From Vreelandella glaciei (lineage in GTDB: Bacteria > Pseudomonadota > Gammaproteobacteria > Pseudomonadales > Halomonadaceae), in contig NZ_JACCDE010000005.1 of assembly GCF_013415125.1 (NCBI RefSeq), positions 1 to 64,000 of the forward strand: 64,000 bases of DNA, given 5' to 3'. The position numbers and the translations under genes are program-made. Positions 27,249-35,947 of this stretch are shown here, piece after piece. Positions within the stretch are counted from its first letter, which is position 1. Each line of letters begins with the position of its first letter. Under the pieces are notes generated by a model. The model did not search any database and had not been told where the DNA came from. It saw nothing but the letters and a program-made list of their open reading frames with translations.

Positions 27249-28670
27249 ATGTCGCGCCAACAAGCCTTAGACAATGCCAAAGCCTATTTTGATAGTGGCG
27301 AATTTTATGCTCAGCTTGCCCCGCGTATTGCCATCCGCAGCGAAAGCCAGGAATCGAATAGGCAGGAGGAACTGCACGCTTACCTGACGGAACAGATTAT
27401 CCCAGACATTGAGCAGCTCGGTTTCACATGGGAAATTGTCGATAACCCCGTGCCTGGGTTCGGCCCATTTCTGCTCGCTGAACGTCTTGAAACCGGGGCC
27501 ATGTTCAGCGTATTGACCTACGGCCATGGCGATGTAATACGCGGCTACGATGATCAGTGGGCCGAAGGGCTGTCGCCATGGCAAATCACCCAACGGGGAG
27601 ATCGCTGGTATGGGCGCGGCACCGCTGATAACAAAGGCCAGCACACGATTAATTTAGCTGCGCTCGGCTGTGTGCTGAAAGCCAGCGGCGGGCACCTGGG
27701 CTATAACGTCAAGCTGGTGCTGGAGATGGGAGAAGAGACCGGTTCGCCGGGGCTAAAGGAGGTTTGCCACCGCTATCGGGAGCGCTTGGCAGCCGATGTG
27801 TTTGTTGGTTCGGACGGGCCCCGCCTGGACGCCGAATCGCCAACGCTATTTTTAGGCTCGCGGGGATCGTTCAACTTCGATCTTAAGCTGCAGGCCCGGG
27901 AAGGCGCCCACCACTCGGGCAACTGGGGCGGGGTATTAAAAAACCCGGCGGTACGATTAACCAATGCCCTGGCTACGCTGGTGGATGCCAACGGCGTGAT
28001 CCAGATCCAGGGGTTACGCCCGGCACCGATTCCTGATGCCGTGCGCAACGCCCTAGCCTTACTCAAGGTAGGTGTCGGTGATAATGCCCCCGCCATCGAT
28101 AGCGACTGGGGTGAGCCAGGGCTGTCCCCCGCTGAACGCCTATTTGGCTGGAACACCTTAGAAGTGCTGGCCATGAAGGCAGGCAACCCGGACGCCCCGG
28201 CCAATGCGATCCCCCCCTACGCCTACGCCCACTGCCAGCTGCGCTATGTAGTAGGCAGCGATCAGGATAACTTTCTTGCCCATTTACGCCACCATCTGGA
28301 TCAACATGGCTTTAGCGATATAGAGGTGAGAGCGGCGCGCATGTCGCAGATGAATGCTACGCGGCTTGACCCTGAAGACCCTTGGGTGAGCTGGGCGTTA
28401 ACCTCGATGCAGCTATCGACCAACAAAACGCCCACGCTGTTACCTAACCTAGGCGGATCATTGCCCAACGATGTATTTGCCGAAACGCTGGGCTTACCTA
28501 CGTTATGGGTTCCCCACTCCTACCCCGCCTGTTCGCAACACGCCCCCGATGAACACCTGCTAGGGAGTATCGCTTCAGAAGCGCTTATATTAATGGCGGG
28601 CCTATTTTGGGATTTGAGTGTTCAAGGTGCAGAGATTTACAAGGAGCGAACGTTATGCAAGAGCCACTAA
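27249..28670 (+). CDS. M20-family metallopeptidase (dipeptidase-like)
   Basis: This 473-residue cytoplasmic dinuclear-zinc peptidase is of the M20 family. Likely ligands and catalytic residues are His93 and Asp95 (YGHGDVIRG), Asp127 (GRGTADNKGQ), Glu162/Glu163 (MGEETGSPG), Asp189 (GSDGPR) and a C-terminal His in SQHAPDEH. The lid/dimerisation domain sits between about 205 and 370 (GAHHSGNWGG). The spacing resembles dipeptidases and acylases of the ArgE/DapE/CPG2 clan; the exact substrate cannot be named. Location right after the peptide transporter supports intracellular peptide cleavage. GAGGGA lies before the ATG. Confidence 0.88.
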   Translation: MSRQQALDNAKAYFDSGEFYAQLAPRIAIRSESQESNRQEELHAYLTEQIIPDIEQLGFTWEIVDNPVPGFGPFLLAERLETGAMFSVLTYGHGDVIRGYDDQWAEGLSPWQITQRGDRWYGRGTADNKGQHTINLAALGCVLKASGGHLGYNVKLVLEMGEETGSPGLKEVCHRYRERLAADVFVGSDGPRLDAESPTLFLGSRGSFNFDLKLQAREGAHHSGNWGGVLKNPAVRLTNALATLVDANGVIQIQGLRPAPIPDAVRNALALLKVGVGDNAPAIDSDWGEPGLSPAERLFGWNTLEVLAMKAGNPDAPANAIPPYAYAHCQLRYVVGSDQDNFLAHLRHHLDQHGFSDIEVRAARMSQMNATRLDPEDPWVSWALTSMQLSTNKTPTLLPNLGGSLPNDVFAETLGLPTLWVPHSYPACSQHAPDEHLLGSIASEALILMAGLFWDLSVQGAEIYKERTLCKSH

Positions 28671-29812
28671 TACAACACGCCTGTGATTGGCTGGAGGGCC
28701 AGCAGCAGGCAATGGTTGACTGCTTAGCGGCCCTGGTCAATATCGACTCCAACAGCTACGACAAAGCGGGTAACGATAAGGTGGCCGACCTGATTAGCCA
28801 GTGGCTGGAGCAGGATGGCATCACTGTCATACGCCACCCGCGCCCTGACTCAGGTGATATTTTAGAAGCACAGCTGGGGGAAACTGGCCAAGGCCATGTG
28901 CTCTTAATGGGCCACCGCGATACGGTTTTTCCCACCGGCACGGTGGCTAGCCGGGGCTATACCCAGCAAGACGAGGTTGGCTTTGGCCCTGGCGTGGCCG
29001 ATATGAAAAGCGGCCTGGTGATGAACTGCTTTGTGCTGCGCGCGTTAAGCCGCCTGCCCAACTGCCCACTGCCCGTTCGCGCCCTGTTTACCGCTGATGA
29101 GGAGATTGGCTCGCCAGATGGGCGGGCGTTCATCGAGGCCGCCGCCCAGGGAGCACGTGCCGTCTTGAACGTCGAGCCTGGGCGCGTCAGCGGCAATGTA
29201 GTCACGGGCCGAAAAGGAGGTGCTGGTTTTTTGATCAACGTCACCGGCAAAGCCGCCCACTCCGGCGTGAGCCATGCCGATGGCGCCAGCGCCATCGAAA
29301 CACTGGCCCGCAAGATCATCAAGCTGCATGCACTGACCGATTACGCGGCAGGCATCACCACCAATGTGGGCACTGTCACTGGTGGCGTATCTCGCAACAC
29401 TGTCGCGCCTTTCGCGTCTGCTCAGTTAGATACTCGCTTTGTCACCACAGCACAGCGTGACCAGCTGTATAAGGCCATTGAGGCGATAATCGCCGAACCC
29501 GATATTCCTGGCACCCAGGCAACCATCGAGCAGACATCGGAATTCTATCCGCTCGAAGAGCGTATGAGCAGCGAACTGTTTGCGCTTTACCAATCTCAGG
29601 CTAAAAACATTGGTTTTGCTGTTGATGGCGAATTCACCGGCGGCTGTTCCGATGCGGGCTGGACGGCCAGCTTGGGCATTCCCACGCTGTGTGGCCTCGG
29701 CCCGGTCGGTGCCAAAATGCACACGGATGAGGAGTACTGCTTACTCAATACGCTAGTGCCACGCACTCAAGCACTCACTGCTACTTTACTAAGCCTAAAA
29801 GACTGGGCTTAA
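28655..29812 (+). CDS. M20A glutamate carboxypeptidase-like metallopeptidase
   Basis: This 385-residue M20A peptidase is related to carboxypeptidase G2. Residues seen are His87 and Asp89 (MGHRDTVFP), Asp116 (GPGVADMKSG), Glu149/Glu150 (ADEEIGSPDG), Glu174 (NVEPGR) and a late His in AKMHTDEEY, matching the CPG2 zinc site. No signal peptide is present, so it should act in the cytoplasm. The start at 28655 has AAGGAGCG upstream and overlaps the end of the previous peptidase gene by 16 bases. A second M20 enzyme of different specificity next to the first suggests a two-step or two-substrate breakdown of imported peptides or N-acyl/folate-like compounds. Confidence 0.88.
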   Translation: MQEPLIQHACDWLEGQQQAMVDCLAALVNIDSNSYDKAGNDKVADLISQWLEQDGITVIRHPRPDSGDILEAQLGETGQGHVLLMGHRDTVFPTGTVASRGYTQQDEVGFGPGVADMKSGLVMNCFVLRALSRLPNCPLPVRALFTADEEIGSPDGRAFIEAAAQGARAVLNVEPGRVSGNVVTGRKGGAGFLINVTGKAAHSGVSHADGASAIETLARKIIKLHALTDYAAGITTNVGTVTGGVSRNTVAPFASAQLDTRFVTTAQRDQLYKAIEAIIAEPDIPGTQATIEQTSEFYPLEERMSSELFALYQSQAKNIGFAVDGEFTGGCSDAGWTASLGIPTLCGLGPVGAKMHTDEEYCLLNTLVPRTQALTATLLSLKDWA

Positions 29813-29852
29813 AAGGCTGGGTTTAAAAGCTTGAATTTAAAAGGATGCTTTT
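29797..29852. repeat. four-unit degenerate 14-bp tandem repeat
   Basis: Four consecutive 14-base units each begin with AAAAG: AAAAGACTGGGCTT, AAAAGGCTGGGTTT, AAAAGCTTGAATTT and AAAAGGATGCTTTT. The first unit encodes the last residues of the M20A peptidase and the stop codon falls at the unit boundary, so the repeat spreads into the untranslated tail. It may be a recent slippage expansion. Confidence 0.6.
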
Positions 29853-29966
29853 ATACAACCTCGCGGTGGCCTATTACTCGCCAGGTGGCAAAGTAGCCGC
29901 TCGGCAGCTACCTTAAATAGGCAACGCTACAGATGCGTTTCCATGGATTAGGAAGGAGAGATCAAT

Positions 29967-30512
29967 ATGCGCTATACAACTGCCCGCTATTCACTTACCG
30001 CTATGGCTGCCTCGCTGCTACTCGCTACCTCGGCGGCGCAAGCGAATGAAACGCTTGATGTGGAGATGCATAAAGTCAGCGCCGAAGGAGTCAAAGAGTC
30101 GATTGGTACCGTGTCTTTAGAGCATACGGATCATGGCTTACTGCTGACACCTTCGCTGACGGATCTTGAGCCCGGTTTTTACGGTTTTCACGTCCACCAG
30201 AACGCCAGCTGCGACCCTGCCGAGAATGATAGTGGCGAAATGACCGCTGCACTGTCTGCAGGGGGGCACTATGACCCCGAAGAAACCGGCACGCACCAAG
30301 GTCCTTACGGTGAAGGTCATTTAGGCGACCTGCCGGTGCTCACCGTTAATGAAGAGGGCGAAGCCAATCTACCCGTTCTAGCCCCACGCCTAAGCATGGA
30401 AGATATGCCGGGGCGCAGCCTGATGATCCATGAAGGTGGCGACACCTACGAAGATGAGCCCCACCTGGGCGGCGGCGGCACCCGGATGGCCTGCGGCGTT
30501 GTTGAGTCTTAA
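29967..30512 (+). CDS. sodC: periplasmic Cu/Zn superoxide dismutase
   Basis: This 181-residue enzyme disproportionates superoxide in the periplasm. A signal peptide ends near AQA (residues 24-26). Metal ligands are visible in GFHVHQNASC, AGGHYDP, HQGPYGEGHLGDLP and the late copper His of RSLMIHEGGDTY. The conserved cysteines are in NASC and RMACGVV, and the active-site Arg is in GGGGTRMACG. The protein is acidic, as expected in a halophile. AAGGAGAG lies before the ATG. It has a clear terminator 25 bases after the stop, so it is probably monocistronic. Confidence 0.95.
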   Translation: MRYTTARYSLTAMAASLLLATSAAQANETLDVEMHKVSAEGVKESIGTVSLEHTDHGLLLTPSLTDLEPGFYGFHVHQNASCDPAENDSGEMTAALSAGGHYDPEETGTHQGPYGEGHLGDLPVLTVNEEGEANLPVLAPRLSMEDMPGRSLMIHEGGDTYEDEPHLGGGGTRMACGVVES

Positions 30513-30536
30513 ACGTTACCGTAGTTGTTAATCGAC

Positions 30537-30569
30537 AAAATGGGCAGCCGTTCGGCTGTCCATTTTTTT
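30537..30569 (+). terminator. intrinsic terminator after sodC
   Basis: An almost perfect stem of ATGGGCAGCCG with CGGCTGTCCAT closes on a TT loop and is followed by seven T residues. The A-run before the stem also makes it partly bidirectional. Confidence 0.85.
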
Positions 30570-30700
30570 GCTTACAGCCCACTAAAGTCTAGCTGTGATT
30601 TTATAGTGGCTATCTGTACATTCACTCCTACTAAAGAAGCGCCTGCTTGTATGCTCTCCAGCATGCTTGTCCATCCCCCTCACTGCTCTAGGTACCTTAG

Positions 30701-32170
30701 ATGATCACCTTTATCGTATCGATCCTGCTGCTGATAGCGGGCTACTTTACCTATGGGAAATTCGTGGAGCGTGTATTTGTCACTGACCGCAAGCGTCAGA
30801 CGCCCGCTTTCAGCATGCGCGACAACATCGACTACGTGCCGATGAACACCACGCGCAATTCGCTTATTCAGTTATTAAACATTGCCGGTGTCGGCCCTAT
30901 TTTTGGCCCGATTCTCGGTGCCCTGTATGGCCCGGTGGCGTTTGTGTGGATTGTGGTTGGCTGCATCTTTGCCGGTGCTGTTCACGACTACCTGACCGGC
31001 ATGATATCGATCCGCAACCATGGTGCTCACTTGCCACAACTGGCCGGCAAGTTCCTGGGCAAAGCGATGAAGCATGTGGTCAATGGCTTCGCGATTCTCT
31101 TGCTGCTTTTAGTCGGTACGGTCTTCGTCACCTCGCCTGCTGCGCTGCTGGCCAATATGACCTCGCTGTCGCTAACGCTGATCATCGTGGCTATCTTTAT
31201 TTATTACTTGATTGCCACCCTGCTGCCGATCGATAAAGTTATTGGCCGTATCTACCCCTATTTTGGCGCCCTGCTGCTGTTCAGCGCGGCGGGTATCGGT
31301 ATCGGCTTGATCATCACTGGCGCGCCGATTCCCGAGCTCTCGTTCCAGAACATGCACCCTGACGCCGCACCGATTTTCCCGCTGCTGTTTTTAACTATCT
31401 CCTGTGGCGCACTTTCCGGCTTCCATGCCACTCAAACCCCCATTATTTCGCGCACCACCCAAAACGAAACCAATGGACGCAAAATCTTCTACGGCATGAT
31501 GATCACCGAAGGCATTATCGCCATGATCTGGGCGGCTGCCGCCATGAGCCTGTTCTATGGCGACCAGTCACTCTCTGATGTACTGGCTGCTGGTGGCCCT
31601 GCCGCGGTGGTTAGCGAAGTGTCTACCACCATGCTCGGCGCGGTGGGTGGCACCCTGGCGGTACTCGGCGTTATCGTGTTGCCGATCACCTCGGGCGATA
31701 CCGCTTTCCGCAGCGCGCGAATGATCATTGCTGATTACATTAAGATCGATCAAAAGCCGATTATGAAGCGCGTCATGGTCGCTCTACCGCTGTTTGTAGT
31801 GTCCTATGCATTAACCCATATGGACTTCACGCTACTGTGGCGTTACTTCTCATGGGCGAACCAAACCACCGCCGTTATCGCGCTATGGGTTGGCACTATG
31901 TATTTAGTGCTGTCGCGTAAGCCTCACTGGATTACCTCGATCCCAGCCACCTTTATGACCATGGCCACGTTTACCTACTTGGCCTACGCGCCGATCGGTT
32001 TTGGTCTACCGCTGCAGCTAAGCTATGTGGTAGCCGCGCTAGGTACGCTTCTTTGCATTGCGCTGTTTATGAAGCGTGTCCGTCGTCTAAGCCGGGCAAC
32101 TTTTGCCGTTGATGAGCCGGCGGTACCGAGCCAGTTTGTGGACAGCGGAGAGGCGATTACAGCTAAATAG
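30701..32170 (+). CDS. cstA: CstA-family transporter (short form)
   Basis: This 489-residue polytopic membrane protein is of the carbon-starvation CstA family, known for peptide and pyruvate uptake. The family core is recognisable from YVPMNTTRN, GVGPIFGPILGALYGP, CIFAGAVHDYLTGMISIRNHG, SGFHATQTPIISRTTQNE and LPITSGDTAFRSARMIIADY. About 12-13 hydrophobic segments are visible. It is shorter than the roughly 700-residue E. coli CstA, lacking extra C-terminal membrane segments, as in many other bacteria. No YbdD-like small gene follows. The location beside the peptide locus suggests a role in carbon scavenging. Peptide versus pyruvate cannot be decided here. Confidence 0.88.
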   Translation: MITFIVSILLLIAGYFTYGKFVERVFVTDRKRQTPAFSMRDNIDYVPMNTTRNSLIQLLNIAGVGPIFGPILGALYGPVAFVWIVVGCIFAGAVHDYLTGMISIRNHGAHLPQLAGKFLGKAMKHVVNGFAILLLLLVGTVFVTSPAALLANMTSLSLTLIIVAIFIYYLIATLLPIDKVIGRIYPYFGALLLFSAAGIGIGLIITGAPIPELSFQNMHPDAAPIFPLLFLTISCGALSGFHATQTPIISRTTQNETNGRKIFYGMMITEGIIAMIWAAAAMSLFYGDQSLSDVLAAGGPAAVVSEVSTTMLGAVGGTLAVLGVIVLPITSGDTAFRSARMIIADYIKIDQKPIMKRVMVALPLFVVSYALTHMDFTLLWRYFSWANQTTAVIALWVGTMYLVLSRKPHWITSIPATFMTMATFTYLAYAPIGFGLPLQLSYVVAALGTLLCIALFMKRVRRLSRATFAVDEPAVPSQFVDSGEAITAK

Positions 32171-32238
32171 TTAGGCGCTCCATAACGTTACCACCACACT
32201 CTCTTAACAGGACGCTCTTCAAACACGAGCCACGCCAC

Positions 32239-32284
32239 AAAAAAGGGCACACATCAGCCACATAACCGTGTTTGATGCGTGCCC
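32239..32284 (-). terminator. terminator between cstA and the phytase-like gene
   Basis: A stem of GGGCAC-CATCA pairing with TGATG-GTGCCC (one mismatch) lies around 32245-32284. On the minus strand it is followed by TTTTTT, a good terminator for the minus-strand phytase-like gene. On the plus strand, after cstA, the following T-run is interrupted, so it may work more weakly in that direction. Confidence 0.75.
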
Positions 32285-32382
32285 TCGTTTCTTTCCCTAT
32301 CTCTCTTATCCTACCTGTTCTCCCCTCCTCCTCATGTTTATCGCTTCCATGCTGCTGCGGTATAGACGAAAACAGGCAGGGA

Positions 32383-34554
32383 CTACTCTAGCGGTATCGA
32401 CCAGAAGTAGGTCTCGCCGGAGCTATCGTCCACACCGTCGTTGTCGCTGACCAGCCAGGCGTTGCCATTATCGTTGATCGCCATTCCTTCAATCTTGTCC
32501 ACCACAAAGCCGTTGTAGCTGGCCAGGTCGGGAATCAGGTCGCGTACTAGCTGTTTCTCGACCACCGGCAGCTCACCGCCCAGCGGGGCGGGTTCCAGGC
32601 CGTCCAGGGCAACGCGGGTCACTTGCTTAACCTTCGCCTCGGCGCCGATCTGGTTGTCGCGCTCGATCAAATAAAGCCAAGCGCCATGGGCGGTGATTTC
32701 GGAGAGGCCAATCCAACCCTGTTCCACGTTATCCAACGGGTAATGAACAGCGCCCCACTCACCGCTGTCGATATCAAAACGCAGTAGCTTGGCCATGCCT
32801 TCGGGGTCATCCTGCCAGGGGCGCTGTACCGCCAGCCACAGCTGATTATCAATGCGCGTGACGCCTTCTAATCCCCACTTCAATGCCTGTTGAGCGAGCG
32901 CCTCGGGCAGTGCAATTCCTTGGATAATCTCGCCGTCGGAACCCACATGATAAAGGGTGTTGGCAAGGCCTTTGTCGTTACCTTCGGAAGCGACCCAGAA
33001 GCCACCTTCACCATCGGTGGTAATACCTTCCATATCCAGGCCTAGCGCAGGCTCACCGTTGCGGGTCACATCCAGCGCTGCCGTAATCCGCGCCGGCGAT
33101 GCTGATGGGTCGATGGTGAAGATGCGCGGCTGGGCGCTGTAGAAGCTGTCGCTAACCGCGTAGAGCATGTCATCAGCAGCGACCAAACCGGAAAGTGCGC
33201 CCCAGCCAATCAGTTCATCAGCGCCCGCCGAGGTCAGGGTGGGATAGACCGCTGGCGCAGCCTGATATTGATAAATCATGACATGGGCGCGGGGGCCGCC
33301 GTCTTTGCCCAGATCCCCTTCATTGGCGGTGGCTAACAGGCCACGGCTGGGAATCGCCACGGCGCCTTCGGGAGACAGGCCCGAGGGCAGCAGCTGGGTG
33401 AGCTGCGGTTCGGCCAGATTGCTAACGTCATAAACGCCCACCAGCGAGCCGCGCTCGGAAAGCAGGAAGACATAGGGCGTACCTTCGAACACCGCAAACT
33501 CCATCCCCTCCGGCTCGCTGCCTTTGGCATCCGAACGTTTATCGGGGTAATGACCCGCTTCAATCACCGCGCGCTCGAATGAAGTACCTGACTCGTATAC
33601 CACCTCGCCGCGCTTGCTGAAGATCGTCCAGCCGCGCGCGCCGCCATCCATATCGCCTTCGTTGGCAATAGCGAAGTGGTCGTTGTCGATCCACTGCAAA
33701 GCGTCCGGCTCACGCAGGCGCTTGGCTTGCTGCTCGTTGAAAATCAGCGCACCGTCATCGCTGGCGTCAATGCCGTCCAGCTCGACAGTCCCGGCACTGA
33801 AATCCGCCACCACCTTTCCGGCGTAGTCGAGCACCACCAGGTGGTTGTTCTCCTGCACGGTAACGACGGTCTCACCCAGGGTGTTGATATCGACAAACTC
33901 CGGCTCGGGATCCTCGGGGGCGATCTCGGCGAGCCCGGTTACGTCGGCGTAGAGCAGGCTGTCGCAGTTAACCAGCCCTGCCGCATTGATCTCCACCAGT
34001 GCCACGGAACCGCCGGGCATCTGCGGTACACGTCCATCGCCCGCCTCTTCGTCGCGTTCGTTCTCAATGGCGACAGCGACAAAGTGCCCATCGGGTGCCG
34101 CAGCAGAAGCTACACTATCGGGCTGTCCGTCTAGCGGGCAGGAGGCGAGTATCTCGCCACTGGCTAAATCGACCGTGCGCAGCTCACCGGAAGGCTCGCT
34201 GTAGGAAACCGATGTATTCACTCCGACATAGGCCATATTGCCGAGCACCGATACGGCCGTAGGCTCGCCGTCCATAACGATATTACCCAGCGGTTGCGGA
34301 TTAGCCGGGTCGCTGATATCAATGCGCCCAATCGCGCCCAGCGGGCTATCGGTATACACCAGCGTCATGCCATCACCGGAGGCAGCAATGATTTCAGGCG
34401 CGGTCTCGCGTGTACGATCCTCGCCCTCGGCCATGTTATCGGGAACCGCGAAGCTGGCGATGCGGTTGAAATGTTTATCTGCCGCGCCTGCCGCTTGCGT
34501 GGCGGCCAGCACAGCAGCCAGCGCCAACAGTATTGGTCTGCGTTTGAGTATCAT
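32383..34554 (-). CDS. exported phytase-like esterase / beta-propeller protein
   Basis: This 723-residue exported protein has a signal peptide up to about AAGAA (residues 21-25). The first 400 residues look like a beta-propeller of YVTN/choice-of-anchor-I type (LVYTDSPLGAIGRIDISDPA, AVSVLGNMAYVGVN, PEGMEFAVFEGTPYVFLLSE). The last 300 match the 'esterase-like activity of phytase' domain: ALGLDMEGITTDGEGGFWVA, WGLEGVTRIDNQLWLAVQRP and VDKIEGMAINDNGNAWLVSD. It is predicted to act in the periplasm or outside on organophosphate esters; substrate unproved. A Pho-box-like site lies about 90 bases upstream of the ATG, which fits phosphate-starvation control. Confidence 0.85.
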   Translation of the reverse strand: MILKRRPILLALAAVLAATQAAGAADKHFNRIASFAVPDNMAEGEDRTRETAPEIIAASGDGMTLVYTDSPLGAIGRIDISDPANPQPLGNIVMDGEPTAVSVLGNMAYVGVNTSVSYSEPSGELRTVDLASGEILASCPLDGQPDSVASAAAPDGHFVAVAIENERDEEAGDGRVPQMPGGSVALVEINAAGLVNCDSLLYADVTGLAEIAPEDPEPEFVDINTLGETVVTVQENNHLVVLDYAGKVVADFSAGTVELDGIDASDDGALIFNEQQAKRLREPDALQWIDNDHFAIANEGDMDGGARGWTIFSKRGEVVYESGTSFERAVIEAGHYPDKRSDAKGSEPEGMEFAVFEGTPYVFLLSERGSLVGVYDVSNLAEPQLTQLLPSGLSPEGAVAIPSRGLLATANEGDLGKDGGPRAHVMIYQYQAAPAVYPTLTSAGADELIGWGALSGLVAADDMLYAVSDSFYSAQPRIFTIDPSASPARITAALDVTRNGEPALGLDMEGITTDGEGGFWVASEGNDKGLANTLYHVGSDGEIIQGIALPEALAQQALKWGLEGVTRIDNQLWLAVQRPWQDDPEGMAKLLRFDIDSGEWGAVHYPLDNVEQGWIGLSEITAHGAWLYLIERDNQIGAEAKVKQVTRVALDGLEPAPLGGELPVVEKQLVRDLIPDLASYNGFVVDKIEGMAINDNGNAWLVSDNDGVDDSSGETYFWSIPLE

Positions 34555-34643
34555 GATGGAGTTAATCCCTTGCTTAAGCTTCAGAAACGACTGATTAAGT
34601 TATTAAATTTGATATGTCCGATTAACTATCCAACACCATGACG

Positions 34644-34661
34644 ATGTCAGTCTTATGACAC
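34644..34661 (-). promoter_or_regulatory. Pho-box-like PhoB site
   Basis: On the minus strand GTGTCATAAGACTGACAT matches the two-repeat Pho box (CTGTCAT, A/T spacer, CTGTCAT) at about 15 of 18 positions. It is about 90 bases upstream of the phytase-like gene start, a usual distance for PhoB activation. Confidence 0.55.
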
Positions 34662-34816
34662 TCACTGGCTAAGTTAGCGCCGTTGGCTATCGGCACACCT
34701 CAGCGCTAAACGCAGGTTGCCGCGAAAATGTTAGATGGGTAAGTAGTGAAGGAACACATAGGGGAAAAGGGAAGCGGGAAAATCGATAGGTTAAAGGAGA
34801 CTTTAGAACGCAAGAA

Positions 34817-34848
34817 GCCAGTCAGTTAGCCCTGACTGGCTGCTTTTT
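34817..34848. terminator. hairpin downstream of bfr
   Basis: A perfect 9-bp stem, GCCAGTCAG with CTGACTGGC, has a 6-base loop and lies about 50 bases past the bfr stop. The T-run (34843-34847) is on the plus-strand side; on the minus strand, the direction of bfr, only a broken T-run follows, so termination of bfr would be weak. Confidence 0.5.
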
Positions 34849-34897
34849 AGCTAGTTTTGGTTGCTAGCTTGCTTCTATACATACGCGCGATAGCGTT

Positions 34898-35380
34898 TTA
34901 CTCGTCGCCTGCCATCTGCATTTGGCGCTGCATGTAATTCTGAATACCTACCTTGTCGATCAAACCCAGCTCTGTTTCGATGTGATCGATATGGTCTTCT
35001 TCATCAGCAAGCAGGTCACGCAGCATATCGCGAGTCACGTAATCTTTAACGCTTTCGCAATAGGTGATGGCCTCGATGTAATCGTTACGGCCGTCGTGCT
35101 CAATTTTTAGATCGCTTTCGAGCATCTCTTTGACGTTTTCGCCAATGTGCAGCTTGCCAAGGTCTTGCAGGTTGGGAATGCCTTCCAGGAATAGAATGCG
35201 CTCGATGATCTTGTCAGCGTGCTGCATCTCTTCAATGGACTCATCGTATTCCCATTTGGCGAGGGCTTTCAGCCCCCAATCTTTATACATTTTGGCGTGC
35301 AAAAAGTACTGATTGATCGCAACGAGTTCGTTGCCGAGCGCCTTATTAAGATGCTCAATAACTTTCGTATCACCTTTCAT
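34898..35380 (-). CDS. bfr: bacterioferritin
   Basis: This 160-residue haem-containing iron-storage protein forms a 24-subunit shell. All ferroxidase-centre residues are present: Glu18, Glu51, His54, Glu94, Glu127 and His130. The haem-ligating Met52 is also there, so it is a full catalytic Bfr subunit rather than a centre-less partner. It lies downstream of bfd on the same strand, separated by about 190 bases that contain a palindrome; the ferredoxin releases iron from this protein. AAGGTGA lies before the ATG. Confidence 0.96.
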   Translation of the reverse strand: MKGDTKVIEHLNKALGNELVAINQYFLHAKMYKDWGLKALAKWEYDESIEEMQHADKIIERILFLEGIPNLQDLGKLHIGENVKEMLESDLKIEHDGRNDYIEAITYCESVKDYVTRDMLRDLLADEEDHIDHIETELGLIDKVGIQNYMQRQMQMAGDE

Positions 35381-35474
35381 AACGTCACCTTTTCTACTGT
35401 AATGCTGATGTTTAATCTAGTTTAGACAATACGATCAAGCAGTTACGTTTGGAGAAGAGCATAGACGCAAATAG

Positions 35475-35503
35475 CTATACTCCCAGCGTTTCTGAGAGTA
35501 TAG
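35475..35503. repeat. palindrome between bfd and bfr
   Basis: A perfect 8-bp inverted repeat, CTATACTC (35475-35482) and GAGTATAG (35496-35503), has a 13-base spacer. It lies in the bfd-bfr gap, about 95 bases upstream of the bfr start. No T-run follows in either direction, so an operator is more likely than a terminator. Confidence 0.45.
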
Positions 35504-35571
35504 ATAAGGTGATTAAAAGTTCAAGTAAATCATATATTTGCTAACGATAACTCTAACAATAGTGATTCGCG

Positions 35572-35778
35572 TCACACAGCATAAGCGAGTCCCATATCGG
35601 CTTCTTGGCGCGCTTCAAACACTGCATCACGGGTAATAGATTTGGCATAGCACGCGCACTTGCCGCACTGCGTTGCGCAGCCGGTTGCTTCACGCACTTC
35701 TCGCCAGCTGCGCGCTCCGTCGCTAACGTGCTGGCGAATATGATGGTCGGTTACTCCCTTGCACACGCAAACGTACAT
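35572..35778 (-). CDS. bfd: bacterioferritin-associated ferredoxin
   Basis: This 68-residue [2Fe-2S] protein reduces the iron core of bacterioferritin so iron can be released. The cluster ligands Cys4, Cys6, Cys38 and Cys41 are in MYVCVCKGVT and ATQCGKCAC; the extra Cys34 and Cys43 are common. It lies upstream of bfr in the same direction. A Fur-box-like sequence about 35 bases upstream of the ATG fits induction under iron limitation, as known for bfd in Pseudomonas. Confidence 0.95.
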   Translation of the reverse strand: MYVCVCKGVTDHHIRQHVSDGARSWREVREATGCATQCGKCACYAKSITRDAVFEARQEADMGLAYAV

Positions 35779-35809
35779 GGCGATACCTCATAAAAGTCAT
35801 GAGGTGAAT

Positions 35810-35824
35810 GTAAATGATTCGCAT
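35810..35824 (-). promoter_or_regulatory. Fur-box-like site upstream of bfd
   Basis: On the minus strand ATGCGAATCATTTAC matches the core of the Fur consensus ATGATAATCATTATC at 11 of 15 positions, including the central AATCATT. It is about 32-46 bases upstream of the bfd start, where repression would be expected. Confidence 0.5.
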
Positions 35825-35947
35825 AGGTCTTTTCAAGTAGAAATGACTGCTTGTTGGTATCTATTCGTCTTAAAGAACAAACAAAGTACGATAACCTATT
35901 GACTTAGCAATGTTTTCTATCTTCATAAGGCATATCGCAAGTGACCA

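Larger units (their letters stand above)
34555..34897. other. intergenic region, phytase-like / bfr
   Basis: These 343 bases hold the promoter region of the minus-strand phytase-like gene, with the Pho-box-like site at 34644-34661. Near 34817-34848 there is a hairpin at the end of the bfr gene. The rest (about 34665-34810) shows no gene. Confidence 0.55.
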
